Origin: Ferruginibacter sp.
GTDB taxonomy: Bacteria; Bacteroidota; Bacteroidia; Chitinophagales; Chitinophagaceae
Length of the DNA: 55,645 bases
NCBI GenBank assembly: GCA_025362235.1
Contig: JANYGZ010000037.1
Location: forward strand, 1 to 55,645
Reading direction: 5' to 3'
The position numbers and the translations under genes were made by a program. Below the pieces are notes generated by a model. That model searched no databases, was not told the origin of the DNA, and saw only the letters and a list, made by a program, of their open reading frames with translations. Shown here one piece after another: positions 9,965 to 19,063 of the stretch (its first letter is position 1; the number at the start of each line of letters is the position of its first letter).

Positions 9965-12772
9965 ATGAACAACGATTACAAAGGTAAGGCAAAATATATA
10001 TTGGCATCCATGGTGATGGCTTTACTTATTACTGCCACCCTTGCTATGAATAAGAAAGCGATTTTCAGGCATGAGATTTACAAAATTTTAACTACTGATA
10101 CAATCCCTAAAACTGCTGTAAAGCAAAATCCTTCCTCAAAAGTAAAGCAGCCTGTAAATAAAGATTCTTCCCAAAATTTAAATCAGCAAAAAAAAAATAG
10201 TGCAGACACAACGAAAATATTTGCAAAAGAAAGCACTGCTCTTACAACAAAAGATTCTTTTTTAATAAGTGTTGATACTTTTAAAATCAAGATGTCGAAA
10301 GACTCACTTGATGCGCCCGTGAATTATCATGCCGATGATTCGATGGTAATGGATATACCCGGAAAAAAAATCACTTTGTATGGAAAAAAATCAAGCACAA
10401 AATATATGGATGATGAATTGGAATCTCCAGTAATTGTTTTTGATCAACAAACGGGGTTGGTAATGGCATCCCTTAAAAAGGATAGTTCGGGTAAAGTAAT
10501 TTCCTACCCAACCCTCAATCAGGCCGGATCAAAAATGGTAAGTGATACTATTGTATTTAATATGAAAAGCGGTAAGGGAATTACAAAAGGTACGTATACC
10601 CAACAAAGCGGCATGTTTATTTATGGAGAAAAAATGAAAAAGATAAATACAACTGATTTTTATGCATACAAGGGCAGGTTTACTACATGTAATTTAGATA
10701 CACCGCATTTTGCCTTTGTAAGTAATAAGATAAAATTTATGAATAAAAAGTTTGCGATAACCGGTCCGGTACACCCGGAGTTTGAAGGGGTGCCGGTGCC
10801 AATAATATTACCCTTTGGTATATTTCCTTTAAAACAAGGAAGGCATTCAGGTTTGCTTCCTCCCACTTTTGCAGCAAATGATTTATATGGTTTGGGGCTG
10901 GAAAATGGCGGTTATTACAAAGTATTAAGTGATAACTGGGATGTTACCGCGAGGGCTTCCCTCTATTCATCTGGTAGTTATACGCTCGATATAAATCCGC
11001 ATTATTTTAAGCGATACCACTACCAGGGAAGTTTTTCTTTTGCTATGAATAACTATATAAATAATACCAAAGGCGACCCTGATTATTCATCCACCAAAGC
11101 CTTCCAGATTCGATGGACGCATAGTACCGATTCTAAAGCAAGGCCTGGTGTTACTTTTAGCGCCAATGTAAATGCAGGGAGCAGTAAGTATAATGCTAGC
11201 GTACCCAATAACCCGAATGTAAATTTTACAAACCAGTTAAGTTCATCAATAGCTTATTCAAAAGTGTGGAAAGATAAACCCTTTAATATTTCTTTAAATG
11301 CAAACCATTCTCAAAATACCAATACCGGAATTATTTCAGCCACTTTCCCCAATGTAACATTTAATATAAATACGCTTTATCCTTTCAGGAGCAAGGAACC
11401 GGTAGGGGCCTTAAAATGGTACGAAAATATCGGGATTGCTTTAACCAGCAATGCCAGCAATGCCACTTTTTTTACTGATGATACCACTAAGAGCAAGGGG
11501 GTAAGTATCGGCACACAAATATTTAATAATATGCAATGGGGCGTCGCACAAGCGGTGCCCATCTCTTTAAGCTTACCTCAAATTGGCCCTTTGCAAATTT
11601 CTCCAGGTGTAAGCTTTGCACAAAAGTTTTATCAGCAGCAGCTTTATCAAACATTCGACTCTGTTCATAATCAAATTGATACTACTATAAAAAAAGGTGT
11701 TTATGCAGCAGTGGATATGTCTTTTAGTTTGAGCCTGTCCACCCGTATTTTTGGTGCCTTTACTTTTGGAAAAAATGCCAAAGTACAGGCAATCCGTCAT
11801 GAGATACGCCCCTCTATAAGTATAAGTTATAAACCTGATTTAAATGGAGGGTCTTATTATAATACCCGGCACGATACAGCTTCTACTTATTATGTCCGAT
11901 CATCCGTATATGCCAATTCGTTGTTTGGGCCTTTTAGTGATGGCAGGTTTGGCGGTATAAGTTTTAATGTTGATAATAATATACAGATGAAAGTGCGTAA
12001 TAAATCGGATACTGGTGAGGCATCAGTAAAAAAAGTTACCATACTTGATGGATTGGGCTTTAGCGGCAATTACAATTTTTTAGCAGATTCATTACGATTA
12101 AGTCCGCTAAGCCTTACAGGCAGAACAAATTTATTTAATAAAATAAATATTACTAGCAGTGCCTCATTCAATACTTATGAAGTAAACCCTGTAAGCGGCC
12201 AGCTCATTAATAAATTTATCTGGAGCAATGGGGGAGGTTTAGCACGTTTAACGAGTGCCAGCTTATCAATATCTACCCAGTTCCAGGGAGGGGATCCATC
12301 TGCAAAAAAAGCCACAACGTCTACAAGGCCAAACCAGCAGCTTAACCCAAATACAGGAATGCCATTGGATGAATACGAAACGGAGCAGGCGTATATAAGA
12401 AACAATCCCTCAGAGTTTATAGACTTTAGTATTCCATGGACGCTGGATCTTTCCTATTCCCTGCAGGTTAGCAAAACATACGATATAAGTAAGCAATCGT
12501 ATGTAACAAACCTTAATCAAAATGTTAACTGGAACTCAACTTTAAAACTTACCGAAAAATGGAAAATGGGGCTTAATGGATTTTATAATCTTACTACAAA
12601 AGAGCTGGGTACCCTGTCAATATCCCTTGCAAGGGAAATGCATTGCTGGCAGATGGCTATCAACATTTCACCGGTAGGGCTTTATAGGTATTTTAATATT
12701 TCAATTAGTCCCAAATCTGGTTTATTGCAAGATTTAAAGGTAAACCGTAGAACGGTTTCTTCAGGGTTTTGA
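9965..12772 (+). CDS. lptD: LptD-like LPS-assembly outer-membrane protein
   Basis: A 935-residue protein resembling the Bacteroidota LptD family, the beta-barrel that inserts lipopolysaccharide into the outer leaflet. A membrane segment or signal lies at about 8-30, then a Ser/Thr/Lys-rich linker, then an OstA-like jellyroll (about 115-260, with strand units such as KITLYGKKSS and KGITKGTYTQQSG), then the LptD barrel region (about 270-930) with the conserved turn GVPVPIILPFGIFPLKQGRHSGLLPP (positions about 276-302). The last residue is Phe, as usual for outer-membrane barrels. I placed the start at the ATG because the upstream TTG overlaps the promoter box. Divergent from the amidase, MCE and OstA-like genes. 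Confidence 0.9.
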   Translation: MNNDYKGKAKYILASMVMALLITATLAMNKKAIFRHEIYKILTTDTIPKTAVKQNPSSKVKQPVNKDSSQNLNQQKKNSADTTKIFAKESTALTTKDSFLISVDTFKIKMSKDSLDAPVNYHADDSMVMDIPGKKITLYGKKSSTKYMDDELESPVIVFDQQTGLVMASLKKDSSGKVISYPTLNQAGSKMVSDTIVFNMKSGKGITKGTYTQQSGMFIYGEKMKKINTTDFYAYKGRFTTCNLDTPHFAFVSNKIKFMNKKFAITGPVHPEFEGVPVPIILPFGIFPLKQGRHSGLLPPTFAANDLYGLGLENGGYYKVLSDNWDVTARASLYSSGSYTLDINPHYFKRYHYQGSFSFAMNNYINNTKGDPDYSSTKAFQIRWTHSTDSKARPGVTFSANVNAGSSKYNASVPNNPNVNFTNQLSSSIAYSKVWKDKPFNISLNANHSQNTNTGIISATFPNVTFNINTLYPFRSKEPVGALKWYENIGIALTSNASNATFFTDDTTKSKGVSIGTQIFNNMQWGVAQAVPISLSLPQIGPLQISPGVSFAQKFYQQQLYQTFDSVHNQIDTTIKKGVYAAVDMSFSLSLSTRIFGAFTFGKNAKVQAIRHEIRPSISISYKPDLNGGSYYNTRHDTASTYYVRSSVYANSLFGPFSDGRFGGISFNVDNNIQMKVRNKSDTGEASVKKVTILDGLGFSGNYNFLADSLRLSPLSLTGRTNLFNKINITSSASFNTYEVNPVSGQLINKFIWSNGGGLARLTSASLSISTQFQGGDPSAKKATTSTRPNQQLNPNTGMPLDEYETEQAYIRNNPSEFIDFSIPWTLDLSYSLQVSKTYDISKQSYVTNLNQNVNWNSTLKLTEKWKMGLNGFYNLTTKELGTLSISLAREMHCWQMAINISPVGLYRYFNISISPKSGLLQDLKVNRRTVSSGF

Positions 12773-12825
12773 TAGCATTAAATTATTTTTTTGCATACTT
12801 TTTTCTTACTTAAACAAAATTTAAA

Positions 12826-13821
12826 TTAAATTTTTTCTTCATTTTTTTCTATGCCCCATAAATGGCTAATATCGGCCGGAATAAAACTATTAAGCTTGTT
12901 CAAATCTAAAATGGTTGTATCATTTTCTTTATTGCGGTGATACATTGGCACAAACTTAGCGCCAATCACCAGTTCCTTTAAAGTATAGGAAGTACGGGAC
13001 ATAACAGTATTGCTGAACATATCATCGAAGGCTTTAAAAAAAACCAATAACTCAGCAGAGACATTGGCAAAATCTTCAGCTGTAAATTTGTAAAAAGGGC
13101 TTTTTTCTGTAATAGGATGTACAATGGTCCAGCTTAAAGTAAGCGAAGTCACTTTTTCAAACTCGAGCCCTAATTGAAAAAATTTATTTTTTGGGGCGCC
13201 ATTTTCTTCAACAATAATACCTGCACTTACTTTGGCTTCAGCCTCCAGCAGGTTATTATTTTTATAAGGAGCAACCCTCATCATAATAGCCAATCCATTG
13301 TTATAAGGGGCCAATACAGCATTCTCACTAAAACGCACATACGCTTTTGGTTTAGAGAAGCGTCCATAAAAAAGGCCGGTAGCAATCGCAAAACTTAGTA
13401 ATCCTATCAGTGCTTCAATAGCTGCAACGGTACTTGTAGTAATACCTTTTGGGCTGATGCGCCCATAACCCACGGTGGTAAATGTTTGGGCACTAAAAAA
13501 ATAGGCTTCGCCAAATTTTTCTGCTATTGTATTGGCGATTATACCTTCCAGGTGTTCCATTCCAATGCAATAATAAATAATGGCAAATAATAAATTAATA
13601 AGTACGTAAAATGAAAAAAGAATGATCAAAAATTTCCATCGGGGCATTTGCAACATGGTATGATACCAGCTAATGCGTTCAAAATAGTTGATCCCTCTCT
13701 TTTCAATATTAGGGTTACCATTCTTATTTACAAAGCGCCCCCCATAATCGGCATTATTTGTGCCGAAACCTGTATTGATTTCTGCCGTGGCTTTTGTGTT
13801 TATTTTATGGATTAAGGACAT
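12826..13821 (-). CDS. Inward-rectifier-type (KirBac) potassium channel
   Basis: A 331-residue channel subunit: first membrane helix about 62-85, pore helix and selectivity filter TVGYG at 116-120, second helix about 128-150, and then an immunoglobulin-like cytoplasmic IRK domain (about 155-315). This order is that of the KirBac family, tetrameric K+ channels of the cytoplasmic membrane. The ATG start follows family practice: a short N-terminal cytoplasmic segment of about 60 residues includes the slide-helix region (YFERISWYHTMLQMPRW). Convergent with lptD with 53 bases between, and divergent from the methyltransferase. Confidence 0.95.
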   Translation of the reverse strand: MSLIHKINTKATAEINTGFGTNNADYGGRFVNKNGNPNIEKRGINYFERISWYHTMLQMPRWKFLIILFSFYVLINLLFAIIYYCIGMEHLEGIIANTIAEKFGEAYFFSAQTFTTVGYGRISPKGITTSTVAAIEALIGLLSFAIATGLFYGRFSKPKAYVRFSENAVLAPYNNGLAIMMRVAPYKNNNLLEAEAKVSAGIIVEENGAPKNKFFQLGLEFEKVTSLTLSWTIVHPITEKSPFYKFTAEDFANVSAELLVFFKAFDDMFSNTVMSRTSYTLKELVIGAKFVPMYHRNKENDTTILDLNKLNSFIPADISHLWGIEKNEEKI

Positions 13822-13920
13822 TTATACGACTAATTTATTTGGATAATGCAAAATAAAGAACAACAAGGTATCTTTTAAAGAATAAATTTAGCCCTAACTT
13901 GAGAAGTATTATTATTTATT

Positions 13921-14976
13921 ATGCAAGAATCTATTGTTGAATTGCTAAGATGCCCTGTTACCAGAAGCAGGTTCAGTCTTGATATCATAAAAACAACAAA
14001 AAAAATACTGGATAACCAGGAAGCAGAAGTAATTGAAGAAGCTGTATTATACGCCGATGCATGGTTTTATCCTGTTATAAAAGGGATACCAAGGCTACAT
14101 ATTGAAGCGATAATTGATTATGAAGATTTTTTAAAAATGGTTGTTCCGGACTATGTCAAAAGAACGGAATTATTATTTTCTACAGATGCTGCATTTATTG
14201 AATTAGTGCGGCGTAAGAATAAACGAACAAGGAAAAGCTTTACCCGGGAATGGGCACTATATAATTATGAAAAAGATAAAACCTGGAATGCCGATACAAA
14301 AGGTATCCTCAATCGGTTTATGAAAGAAACGGATGAAACGCTGGATACACTTAAACATAAAATTATATTTGATGCAGGTTGCGGCAATGGGGTATTAAAT
14401 TCTTTACTGGCAGAAAAAGGAATTGCCAATATAGCAATGGATTTTTCGGATAGTATTGAAATGGCATATAGTAGAAACCAATACAGCAAGGTTCATTTTA
14501 TTCAGGGCGATATTCAGTTTCCACCGCTTGTGTTTAATTATTTTGATATAGTACATAGCAGTGGGGTATTGATTCATACTAATAATACAGAGTTGTCTTT
14601 TTCTTGTATTGAACCTACTGTAAAAATAGGTGGCAAATTAAGTGTTTGGTTATATCATCACCGTAATGATTTTATTCATAACCTGTTTAATTCAATCAGA
14701 AAAATAACCTCAAGGCTACCGTTAAAATTTCAATATTACTTATATAGGGTCACTATTTTTCCGGTTAGCTATTGTATTAAGAAAATAAAGGGTAATCCGC
14801 AAAATACAAGAGAAATGATGATTGACATTTTAGACTGGTTTACACCTGAGTTCAGGTGGGAACATGATCATGAAGAAGTAAAAACATGGTTCTGTAAAAG
14901 AACTTTTTCAAAAATCCGCATAACAACTGATGAGATTTTTGGATTTAATATTATTGGCGAAAAGCAAAGTTCTTAA
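13921..14976 (+). CDS. SAM-dependent class I methyltransferase
   Basis: 351 residues. The N-terminal part (LLRCPVTRSRFSL ... IKGIPRLH) is like the Trm112/UPF0434 short domain often fused to methyltransferases. The SAM-binding motif DAGCGNG is at 151-157, followed by an acidic strand end (IAMDFSD) and the later VHSSGVLIHT motif. This arrangement is common in enzymes that modify sugars or lipids of surface glycans. The substrate is unknown. It lies next to, and convergent with, the flippase operon (11-bp gap), so a role in the same glycan pathway is plausible but inferred. Confidence 0.85.
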   Translation: MQESIVELLRCPVTRSRFSLDIIKTTKKILDNQEAEVIEEAVLYADAWFYPVIKGIPRLHIEAIIDYEDFLKMVVPDYVKRTELLFSTDAAFIELVRRKNKRTRKSFTREWALYNYEKDKTWNADTKGILNRFMKETDETLDTLKHKIIFDAGCGNGVLNSLLAEKGIANIAMDFSDSIEMAYSRNQYSKVHFIQGDIQFPPLVFNYFDIVHSSGVLIHTNNTELSFSCIEPTVKIGGKLSVWLYHHRNDFIHNLFNSIRKITSRLPLKFQYYLYRVTIFPVSYCIKKIKGNPQNTREMMIDILDWFTPEFRWEHDHEEVKTWFCKRTFSKIRITTDEIFGFNIIGEKQSS

Positions 14977-14987
14977 AACTATTTTCT

Positions 14988-16418
14988 TTAAATAACAGCA
15001 TTTATTTTTTTGCCGGATAAATTTAATGATTTCCAATAAAAAATCAAGCTTGCACTGATAATAACTATGGTAACTACAAACATCGCAATAAGCGAAGCTA
15101 TACTGCTGAAATAGGGTTTTACCATGAACAATAATCCAAATACTGCTCCAGTCGTTACCAATGCTTTTAATAAAAAAAGCAGCGGCACCAATGTGCTGAT
15201 TTTTACCTGCATAATATTTGCCGATTGCCATAAGTAATACCACGCCTGCAGGTAGGTAGAAATTACAATTGCCAATGCTACACCTGGTGTGCCCAATACC
15301 GGGTACAATATAAACATTAGTAGTAGTGAAAAACCTATGTCCATCAATGAGCCAAGCATATTTTTTTTTGATTGTCCATAGCATTGTAATATAACGCCAT
15401 AATGTGTTATACGGATAGGGATAATAAAAATGCTGATCAAAAAAACAGGGATAGAGGCGTTGTATTTGTTGTTAAAGATGATGGCAAAAGCTTCGTTATG
15501 CATAGTTAGTAAAAAGAAAAATAAGGGAAAAGCGATAAGGGCTAAAATTTTAAAACTCTCTTTAAAAATGCTTATAGCAGACTGCTTATTATCTATATCA
15601 GCTGATATATTGGTGAGCATTAGATTTTCTATGGCGCTGATAAGAATACCAAACAAGGGGATTTCAATTGCGCCATTAAAAAATACAGCAAACTCCGAAG
15701 AGGAGAGGAGATACAGTAAAAACATTTTATCCATCCACCTGGCAAATATGCCCGCAATTTCATTCAGGCCTATAAAAATCCAGTTGCTGATAAATTTTGT
15801 GGTTGTTGTTGTAACGACTATAGCAATATTTTTTTGTGTAACAAAAAATATACAAACAGCTTTTACGATCGATAAAAAGATGATAAATAATATCAGCTTG
15901 TTCAATACAAAGTTTTGATAAAAAAAATATAAGTGAATACCAAAGAACACCAGGCTGTAAAAAAAATTTAGCCATATATACATTTTTAACTGGTTATTCT
16001 TTATCAGCAAACTGTCGGTTAAGTTGCACACATTTTGTATGACAATAAAAGCTATCAGCAATAATTTTGCATTGAATGAAAACAGCCTGGTGGTAAAATA
16101 GAAAATGCAAAAGGTGACAAAGGCACCGCAAATATAAAATAACGCCAGTTTAAACCGGTAGGTCTTTAAAAAAAAAGAAAAATAACTTGCGTTGGTAGAA
16201 AGTAGTATGGATGATAAACCAAAGCTGATGATAACACTGATGATATTGCTGTAAATCCATACTGTTTGAAACTGCCCGTAATCATTATAAGAAAGTTTAC
16301 GGGAATACAGGATCATTATAATTGTAAGAAAAAGGATGGGCAACAATTTACCTGTAAAAACGGGTAGCAGCTTGCTATTTAAACTTTTAATTGCTGTATC
16401 ATATTCAGGTGACGTCAA
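14988..16418 (-). CDS. Polysaccharide/oligosaccharide flippase (MATE/MOP superfamily)
   Basis: 476 residues with 12-14 hydrophobic helices and few charged residues, typical of Wzx-like lipid-linked oligosaccharide flippases of the MOP superfamily. The start is TTG at 16418, 11 bases after the acyltransferase stop. The first in-frame ATG lies inside the first membrane helix (MILYSRKLSYNDYGQ), so a TTG start is needed to keep that helix. It is the last gene of a compact minus-strand operon. Substrate unknown. Confidence 0.85.
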   Translation of the reverse strand: MTSPEYDTAIKSLNSKLLPVFTGKLLPILFLTIIMILYSRKLSYNDYGQFQTVWIYSNIISVIISFGLSSILLSTNASYFSFFLKTYRFKLALFYICGAFVTFCIFYFTTRLFSFNAKLLLIAFIVIQNVCNLTDSLLIKNNQLKMYIWLNFFYSLVFFGIHLYFFYQNFVLNKLILFIIFLSIVKAVCIFFVTQKNIAIVVTTTTTKFISNWIFIGLNEIAGIFARWMDKMFLLYLLSSSEFAVFFNGAIEIPLFGILISAIENLMLTNISADIDNKQSAISIFKESFKILALIAFPLFFFLLTMHNEAFAIIFNNKYNASIPVFLISIFIIPIRITHYGVILQCYGQSKKNMLGSLMDIGFSLLLMFILYPVLGTPGVALAIVISTYLQAWYYLWQSANIMQVKISTLVPLLFLLKALVTTGAVFGLLFMVKPYFSSIASLIAMFVVTIVIISASLIFYWKSLNLSGKKINAVI

Positions 16419-16429
16419 TTAAAATTATT

Positions 16430-16957
16430 TTATAAGTATTTTGTTTTTTTATACTCATTACAAGCCTCTTTATCAAGCTGCTTTATTACAACAGCAGGAT
16501 TGCCAGCTATAACTGAATAGCCTTCCGTAAAAGAGTGGGTAACAACAGCACCTGCACCTACAATTGTAAAGTCGCCTAATACAATTCCGGGTAATACTAC
16601 AGCATTCATGCCTATCCAGCAAAATTTACCAATTCTGATGGGCGGGGCGGGGTCAAGTATTGAATTATCAATTAAATTATGATTAGAAGAAATAATCCCT
16701 ACATTGGGGCCAATATTTGTGTAGTCATCAATAAAAATTCCATTGGTTGCTTCAATATAATTACCAGGCGAATCGCCGGGATAAACACTAACACCCTTTG
16801 TAATATTTTTAGGTGCAATAACTTTGCTTGTATGATGTAAAGCCCAGGTAGTATCTGCATTTAGATGCAATAATTTTCTGAAGAAAAAGTCAGCCAGGTA
16901 AAAATTAAGACCTACATCCTTTCTTAATTTGAAAATATCCTGAATCATTTTTTTCAT
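16430..16957 (-). CDS. Hexapeptide-repeat acyltransferase
   Basis: A 175-residue left-handed beta-helix protein. Hexapeptide repeats occupy about residues 60-155 (IRIGKFCWIGMNAVVLPG, then IVLGDFTIVGAGAVV), ending in the GNPAVVIK motif usual for the xenobiotic/colanic-acid acetyltransferase family. It probably acetylates a sugar of a surface glycan using acetyl-CoA. The ATG overlaps the stop of the upstream gene by 4 bases (16954-16957), a sign of translational coupling. Acceptor unknown. Confidence 0.9.
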   Translation of the reverse strand: MKKMIQDIFKLRKDVGLNFYLADFFFRKLLHLNADTTWALHHTSKVIAPKNITKGVSVYPGDSPGNYIEATNGIFIDDYTNIGPNVGIISSNHNLIDNSILDPAPPIRIGKFCWIGMNAVVLPGIVLGDFTIVGAGAVVTHSFTEGYSVIAGNPAVVIKQLDKEACNEYKKTKYL

Positions 16958-17826
16958 ATCTGCATATTAATTTTTTGTAATGGAATAAAACCTTTTTTAA
17001 ACATAACCATAAACCAGCCTGCTGCACCAGGTTGGATGAAAGTAAAATTAAGTATCAATAATTCAAAATAACATACATCTACAAAAAAATAAGTACTAAG
17101 GTGAAAAAAGACAATCAAAATGCAAAGTAGCCAATCATATTTTTTGGTGAAGAAGCCAATGATCATAGAGCCTTGAATTAATACACAAAAACAGTAACCT
17201 GCATAAAGTACTAATGGATGCTGTAAAAACCAATAAATAACAGATGTAAATAAAGTATTGGGGTTAAGGTAAAGATATAATGAAAGGTTATCCTTTACAA
17301 TTGCTTCCGGCTGGTTGAAGTGAAAAACAGAAACACCAATAAAAACCTTCCAGGTAAATGCCATTAAATAAACTGCCAAAGTAAAATATCGAAGGGCTTC
17401 CCAAAGTGTTTTAAAAGTTGATTCCTTTACAAACCAAAAAGCAAAAGTTATCAGTAATATTCCATTCATTGTGCCGGTATGGTGTGTTACAAAAGAATTG
17501 TAGCTGAAAAAGTACAATGGGTAAATCACAGAAAATACGATTATTGACAGCCTTTGCGAAGGATATAATATACTAATGATGCAAAGGAAAATTAAGAGAC
17601 AATCAAAAATAATGGCACCTGTACTATTTTGCACAATGAGTTTACTTATACCAATAATATCATAAATCCAATAAGCAATATCGCTATCGGTTTTAAATAC
17701 AATTGGTTGCAATAACTGGTGCAGCATTACATGGTTGTAATACCTGAAAATAAAGGAGGCAAGTATAAATAAAAATACTCCCCTCACCATATTTTTTCTA
17801 TAAGTCTGTGCCGAACCTTTTATCAT
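16954..17826 (-). CDS. Multi-pass membrane protein, HTTM-like
   Basis: 290 residues with about seven hydrophobic helices. Its general look (FRYYNHVMLHQ at the start, HHTGTMNGIL, FHLSTYFFVDVCYFELLILN near the end) recalls HTTM / vitamin-K-dependent carboxylase-like membrane proteins of Bacteroidota, but I do not see enough for a firm family call. The start codon follows the stop of the upstream gene directly (TAG then ATG), and its stop overlaps the acyltransferase start, so it is co-translated in a four-gene operon. It may act on a membrane lipid or glycan; this is inference from context. Confidence 0.7.
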   Translation of the reverse strand: MIKGSAQTYRKNMVRGVFLFILASFIFRYYNHVMLHQLLQPIVFKTDSDIAYWIYDIIGISKLIVQNSTGAIIFDCLLIFLCIISILYPSQRLSIIVFSVIYPLYFFSYNSFVTHHTGTMNGILLITFAFWFVKESTFKTLWEALRYFTLAVYLMAFTWKVFIGVSVFHFNQPEAIVKDNLSLYLYLNPNTLFTSVIYWFLQHPLVLYAGYCFCVLIQGSMIIGFFTKKYDWLLCILIVFFHLSTYFFVDVCYFELLILNFTFIQPGAAGWFMVMFKKGFIPLQKINMQI

Positions 17827-18375
17827 CTACTTTATTGTGTATAAAATTTTACTGCTGTCTTCTACCAATTGGCTATTGATGTTATAGTGCATCATTCTTT
17901 CATAAACCGTTACATTGTTTATAGGAATACTTACGATAGACTGAAGATATTTTTTTAACCATTGTAAGTACCTGGCATTATCTTCAGGTTTACTTACAAG
18001 CCTTTCTTCTACAGCAACCAAAAATGGATAGTGGGGTAGTAAAGTACCCGTTAATATATTTTGCAAAGGGTCTGTCATGTTATTGTTTTCTATTTTCCGG
18101 TAATGGTTAATAGTAAAATAAATCATCATCGATTTAGGCTCTTGAAAAGTATGCGGAAGGTTAAATACTTTATTTTCGTTATAAGTTACCGTTACAATTT
18201 TGTATTCCTTTTTTGGAGTCATTTTTCCCGCATACATTGCCCAAATAAAAAAAGGAGTTGTTTCTATCCCCTTGTAATTGAAGTAAGAAATTATGCAAAT
18301 GAAGGTGCAAAAAATGGCAAACACTATTTTATTTTGTTTATAAACTTTTACCAAAAAGAGTTTATCATACCACAT
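17827..18375 (-). CDS. Single-TM protein of unknown function
   Basis: 182 residues, not recognised. One membrane helix (about 16-33) near the N-terminus is followed by a mixed soluble domain that should lie outside the cytoplasm, with motifs such as FFIWAMYAGKM and a hydrophilic C-terminal half. It is the first gene of the four-gene operon and abuts the multi-pass membrane protein with no spacing, so the two probably form a pair. Start ATG at 18375. Confidence 0.7.
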   Translation of the reverse strand: MWYDKLFLVKVYKQNKIVFAIFCTFICIISYFNYKGIETTPFFIWAMYAGKMTPKKEYKIVTVTYNENKVFNLPHTFQEPKSMMIYFTINHYRKIENNNMTDPLQNILTGTLLPHYPFLVAVEERLVSKPEDNARYLQWLKKYLQSIVSIPINNVTVYERMMHYNINSQLVEDSSKILYTIK

Positions 18376-18745
18376 ACAGGCATATTATTTTTATTAGCGA
18401 ATACACTAAATTATACTTCTATTTTGATAATGAAATAAAATTTACTGCTAAAAGTAAATCTTAAAAAATGCTGCCAATATTATTTTAATGAAGAGGAGAA
18501 TTTTGGATAATAGTAATTGGGGCAAGGTATAGAAAAGCAATTTGACTGGTCACAACACGTTAGTTTCAAGCTATGGACCTTAGTCCAAGGCTTTAGCTTC
18601 TACAAACTTCTAAGAATCGCTTTGATAACAAAATAAGAAGAATGGCGAAGCCTCCATATGGACTTTCAGTCCTTCTTCAACCTATGGGTTTTTAACCCAT
18701 AGTATTTGAGTCAATTTATATGGCTGTCTGCAATAGACAATAATT
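18376..18745. repeat. Gene-free region with three REP-like hairpins
   Basis: No credible gene lies in these 370 bases. They contain three short palindromes in a row. First, 18568-18593: AAGC, then TGGAC-CTTA-GTCCA, then GCTT. Second, 18660-18672: GGACT-TTC-AGTCC. Third, 18682-18702: CTATGGGTT-TTT-AACCCATAG, a perfect 9-bp stem. Such clusters of small imperfect palindromes resemble REP/BIME-type sequences mobilised by Y1 (RAYT) transposases, but no transposase gene is present in the window. Confidence 0.5.
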
Positions 18746-19054
18746 TCACTGAAGCCATTTTTTATTGGCATTATACCAAAATGCAATAACCGGCCGATTT
18801 ACATTTGCGGCAAGCCGGGGGTCATTTTCATTCTCCATTGGCAATATTTGGTCTTCGTAGTTAGAATAAGTAAAGAAATTAATTAGAATTTCCTGCAATT
18901 TTAATTGTGAACCAGCGTTTATACCTCGGTTTTTCATAGGATATTGGATTTTAATTCGGGCTGGATTTCTATCCGGCCCTATTTTTTTTATCCTATTAAG
19001 TAGTTCTGTAATTTGTCTTAATAAGGCAATGTAGGTTTCGCAAAAAATAGACAC
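18746..19054 (-). CDS. Small hypothetical protein
   Basis: 102 codons from a GTG at 19054, nine bases after the stop of the FUSC-family gene on the same strand. The position suggests co-transcription and is the main reason to believe it is a gene. Not recognised. It is soluble, with an Asn/Pro-rich middle (PDRNPARIKIQYP) and a C-terminal part rich in aromatics (AFWYNANKKWLQ). No signal or membrane segment. It could be a decayed remnant, since REP-like hairpins follow immediately. Confidence 0.4.
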   Translation of the reverse strand: MSIFCETYIALLRQITELLNRIKKIGPDRNPARIKIQYPMKNRGINAGSQLKLQEILINFFTYSNYEDQILPMENENDPRLAANVNRPVIAFWYNANKKWLQ

Positions 19055-19063
19055 TATTAATAA

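Noticed and set aside
12773..12825. AT-only palindrome between lptD and the potassium channel gene as a terminator
   Set aside because: The inverted A/T tract could pair, but without G-C pairs it is expected by chance in this base composition.
14908..15384. 158-codon minus-strand frame
   Set aside because: Overlaps the flippase C-terminal part in another frame and runs into the end of the methyltransferase; no family-like features.
15430..15918. 162-codon plus-strand frame
   Set aside because: It lies entirely antisense within the flippase gene, whose membrane-helix pattern is clearly the coding one; low-complexity and Ile/Lys-rich as a shadow would be.
18061..18438. 125-codon plus-strand frame
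   Set aside because: Antisense to the one-TM protein that starts the envelope operon; aromatic- and Ile-rich in the way shadows of this AT-rich DNA are.
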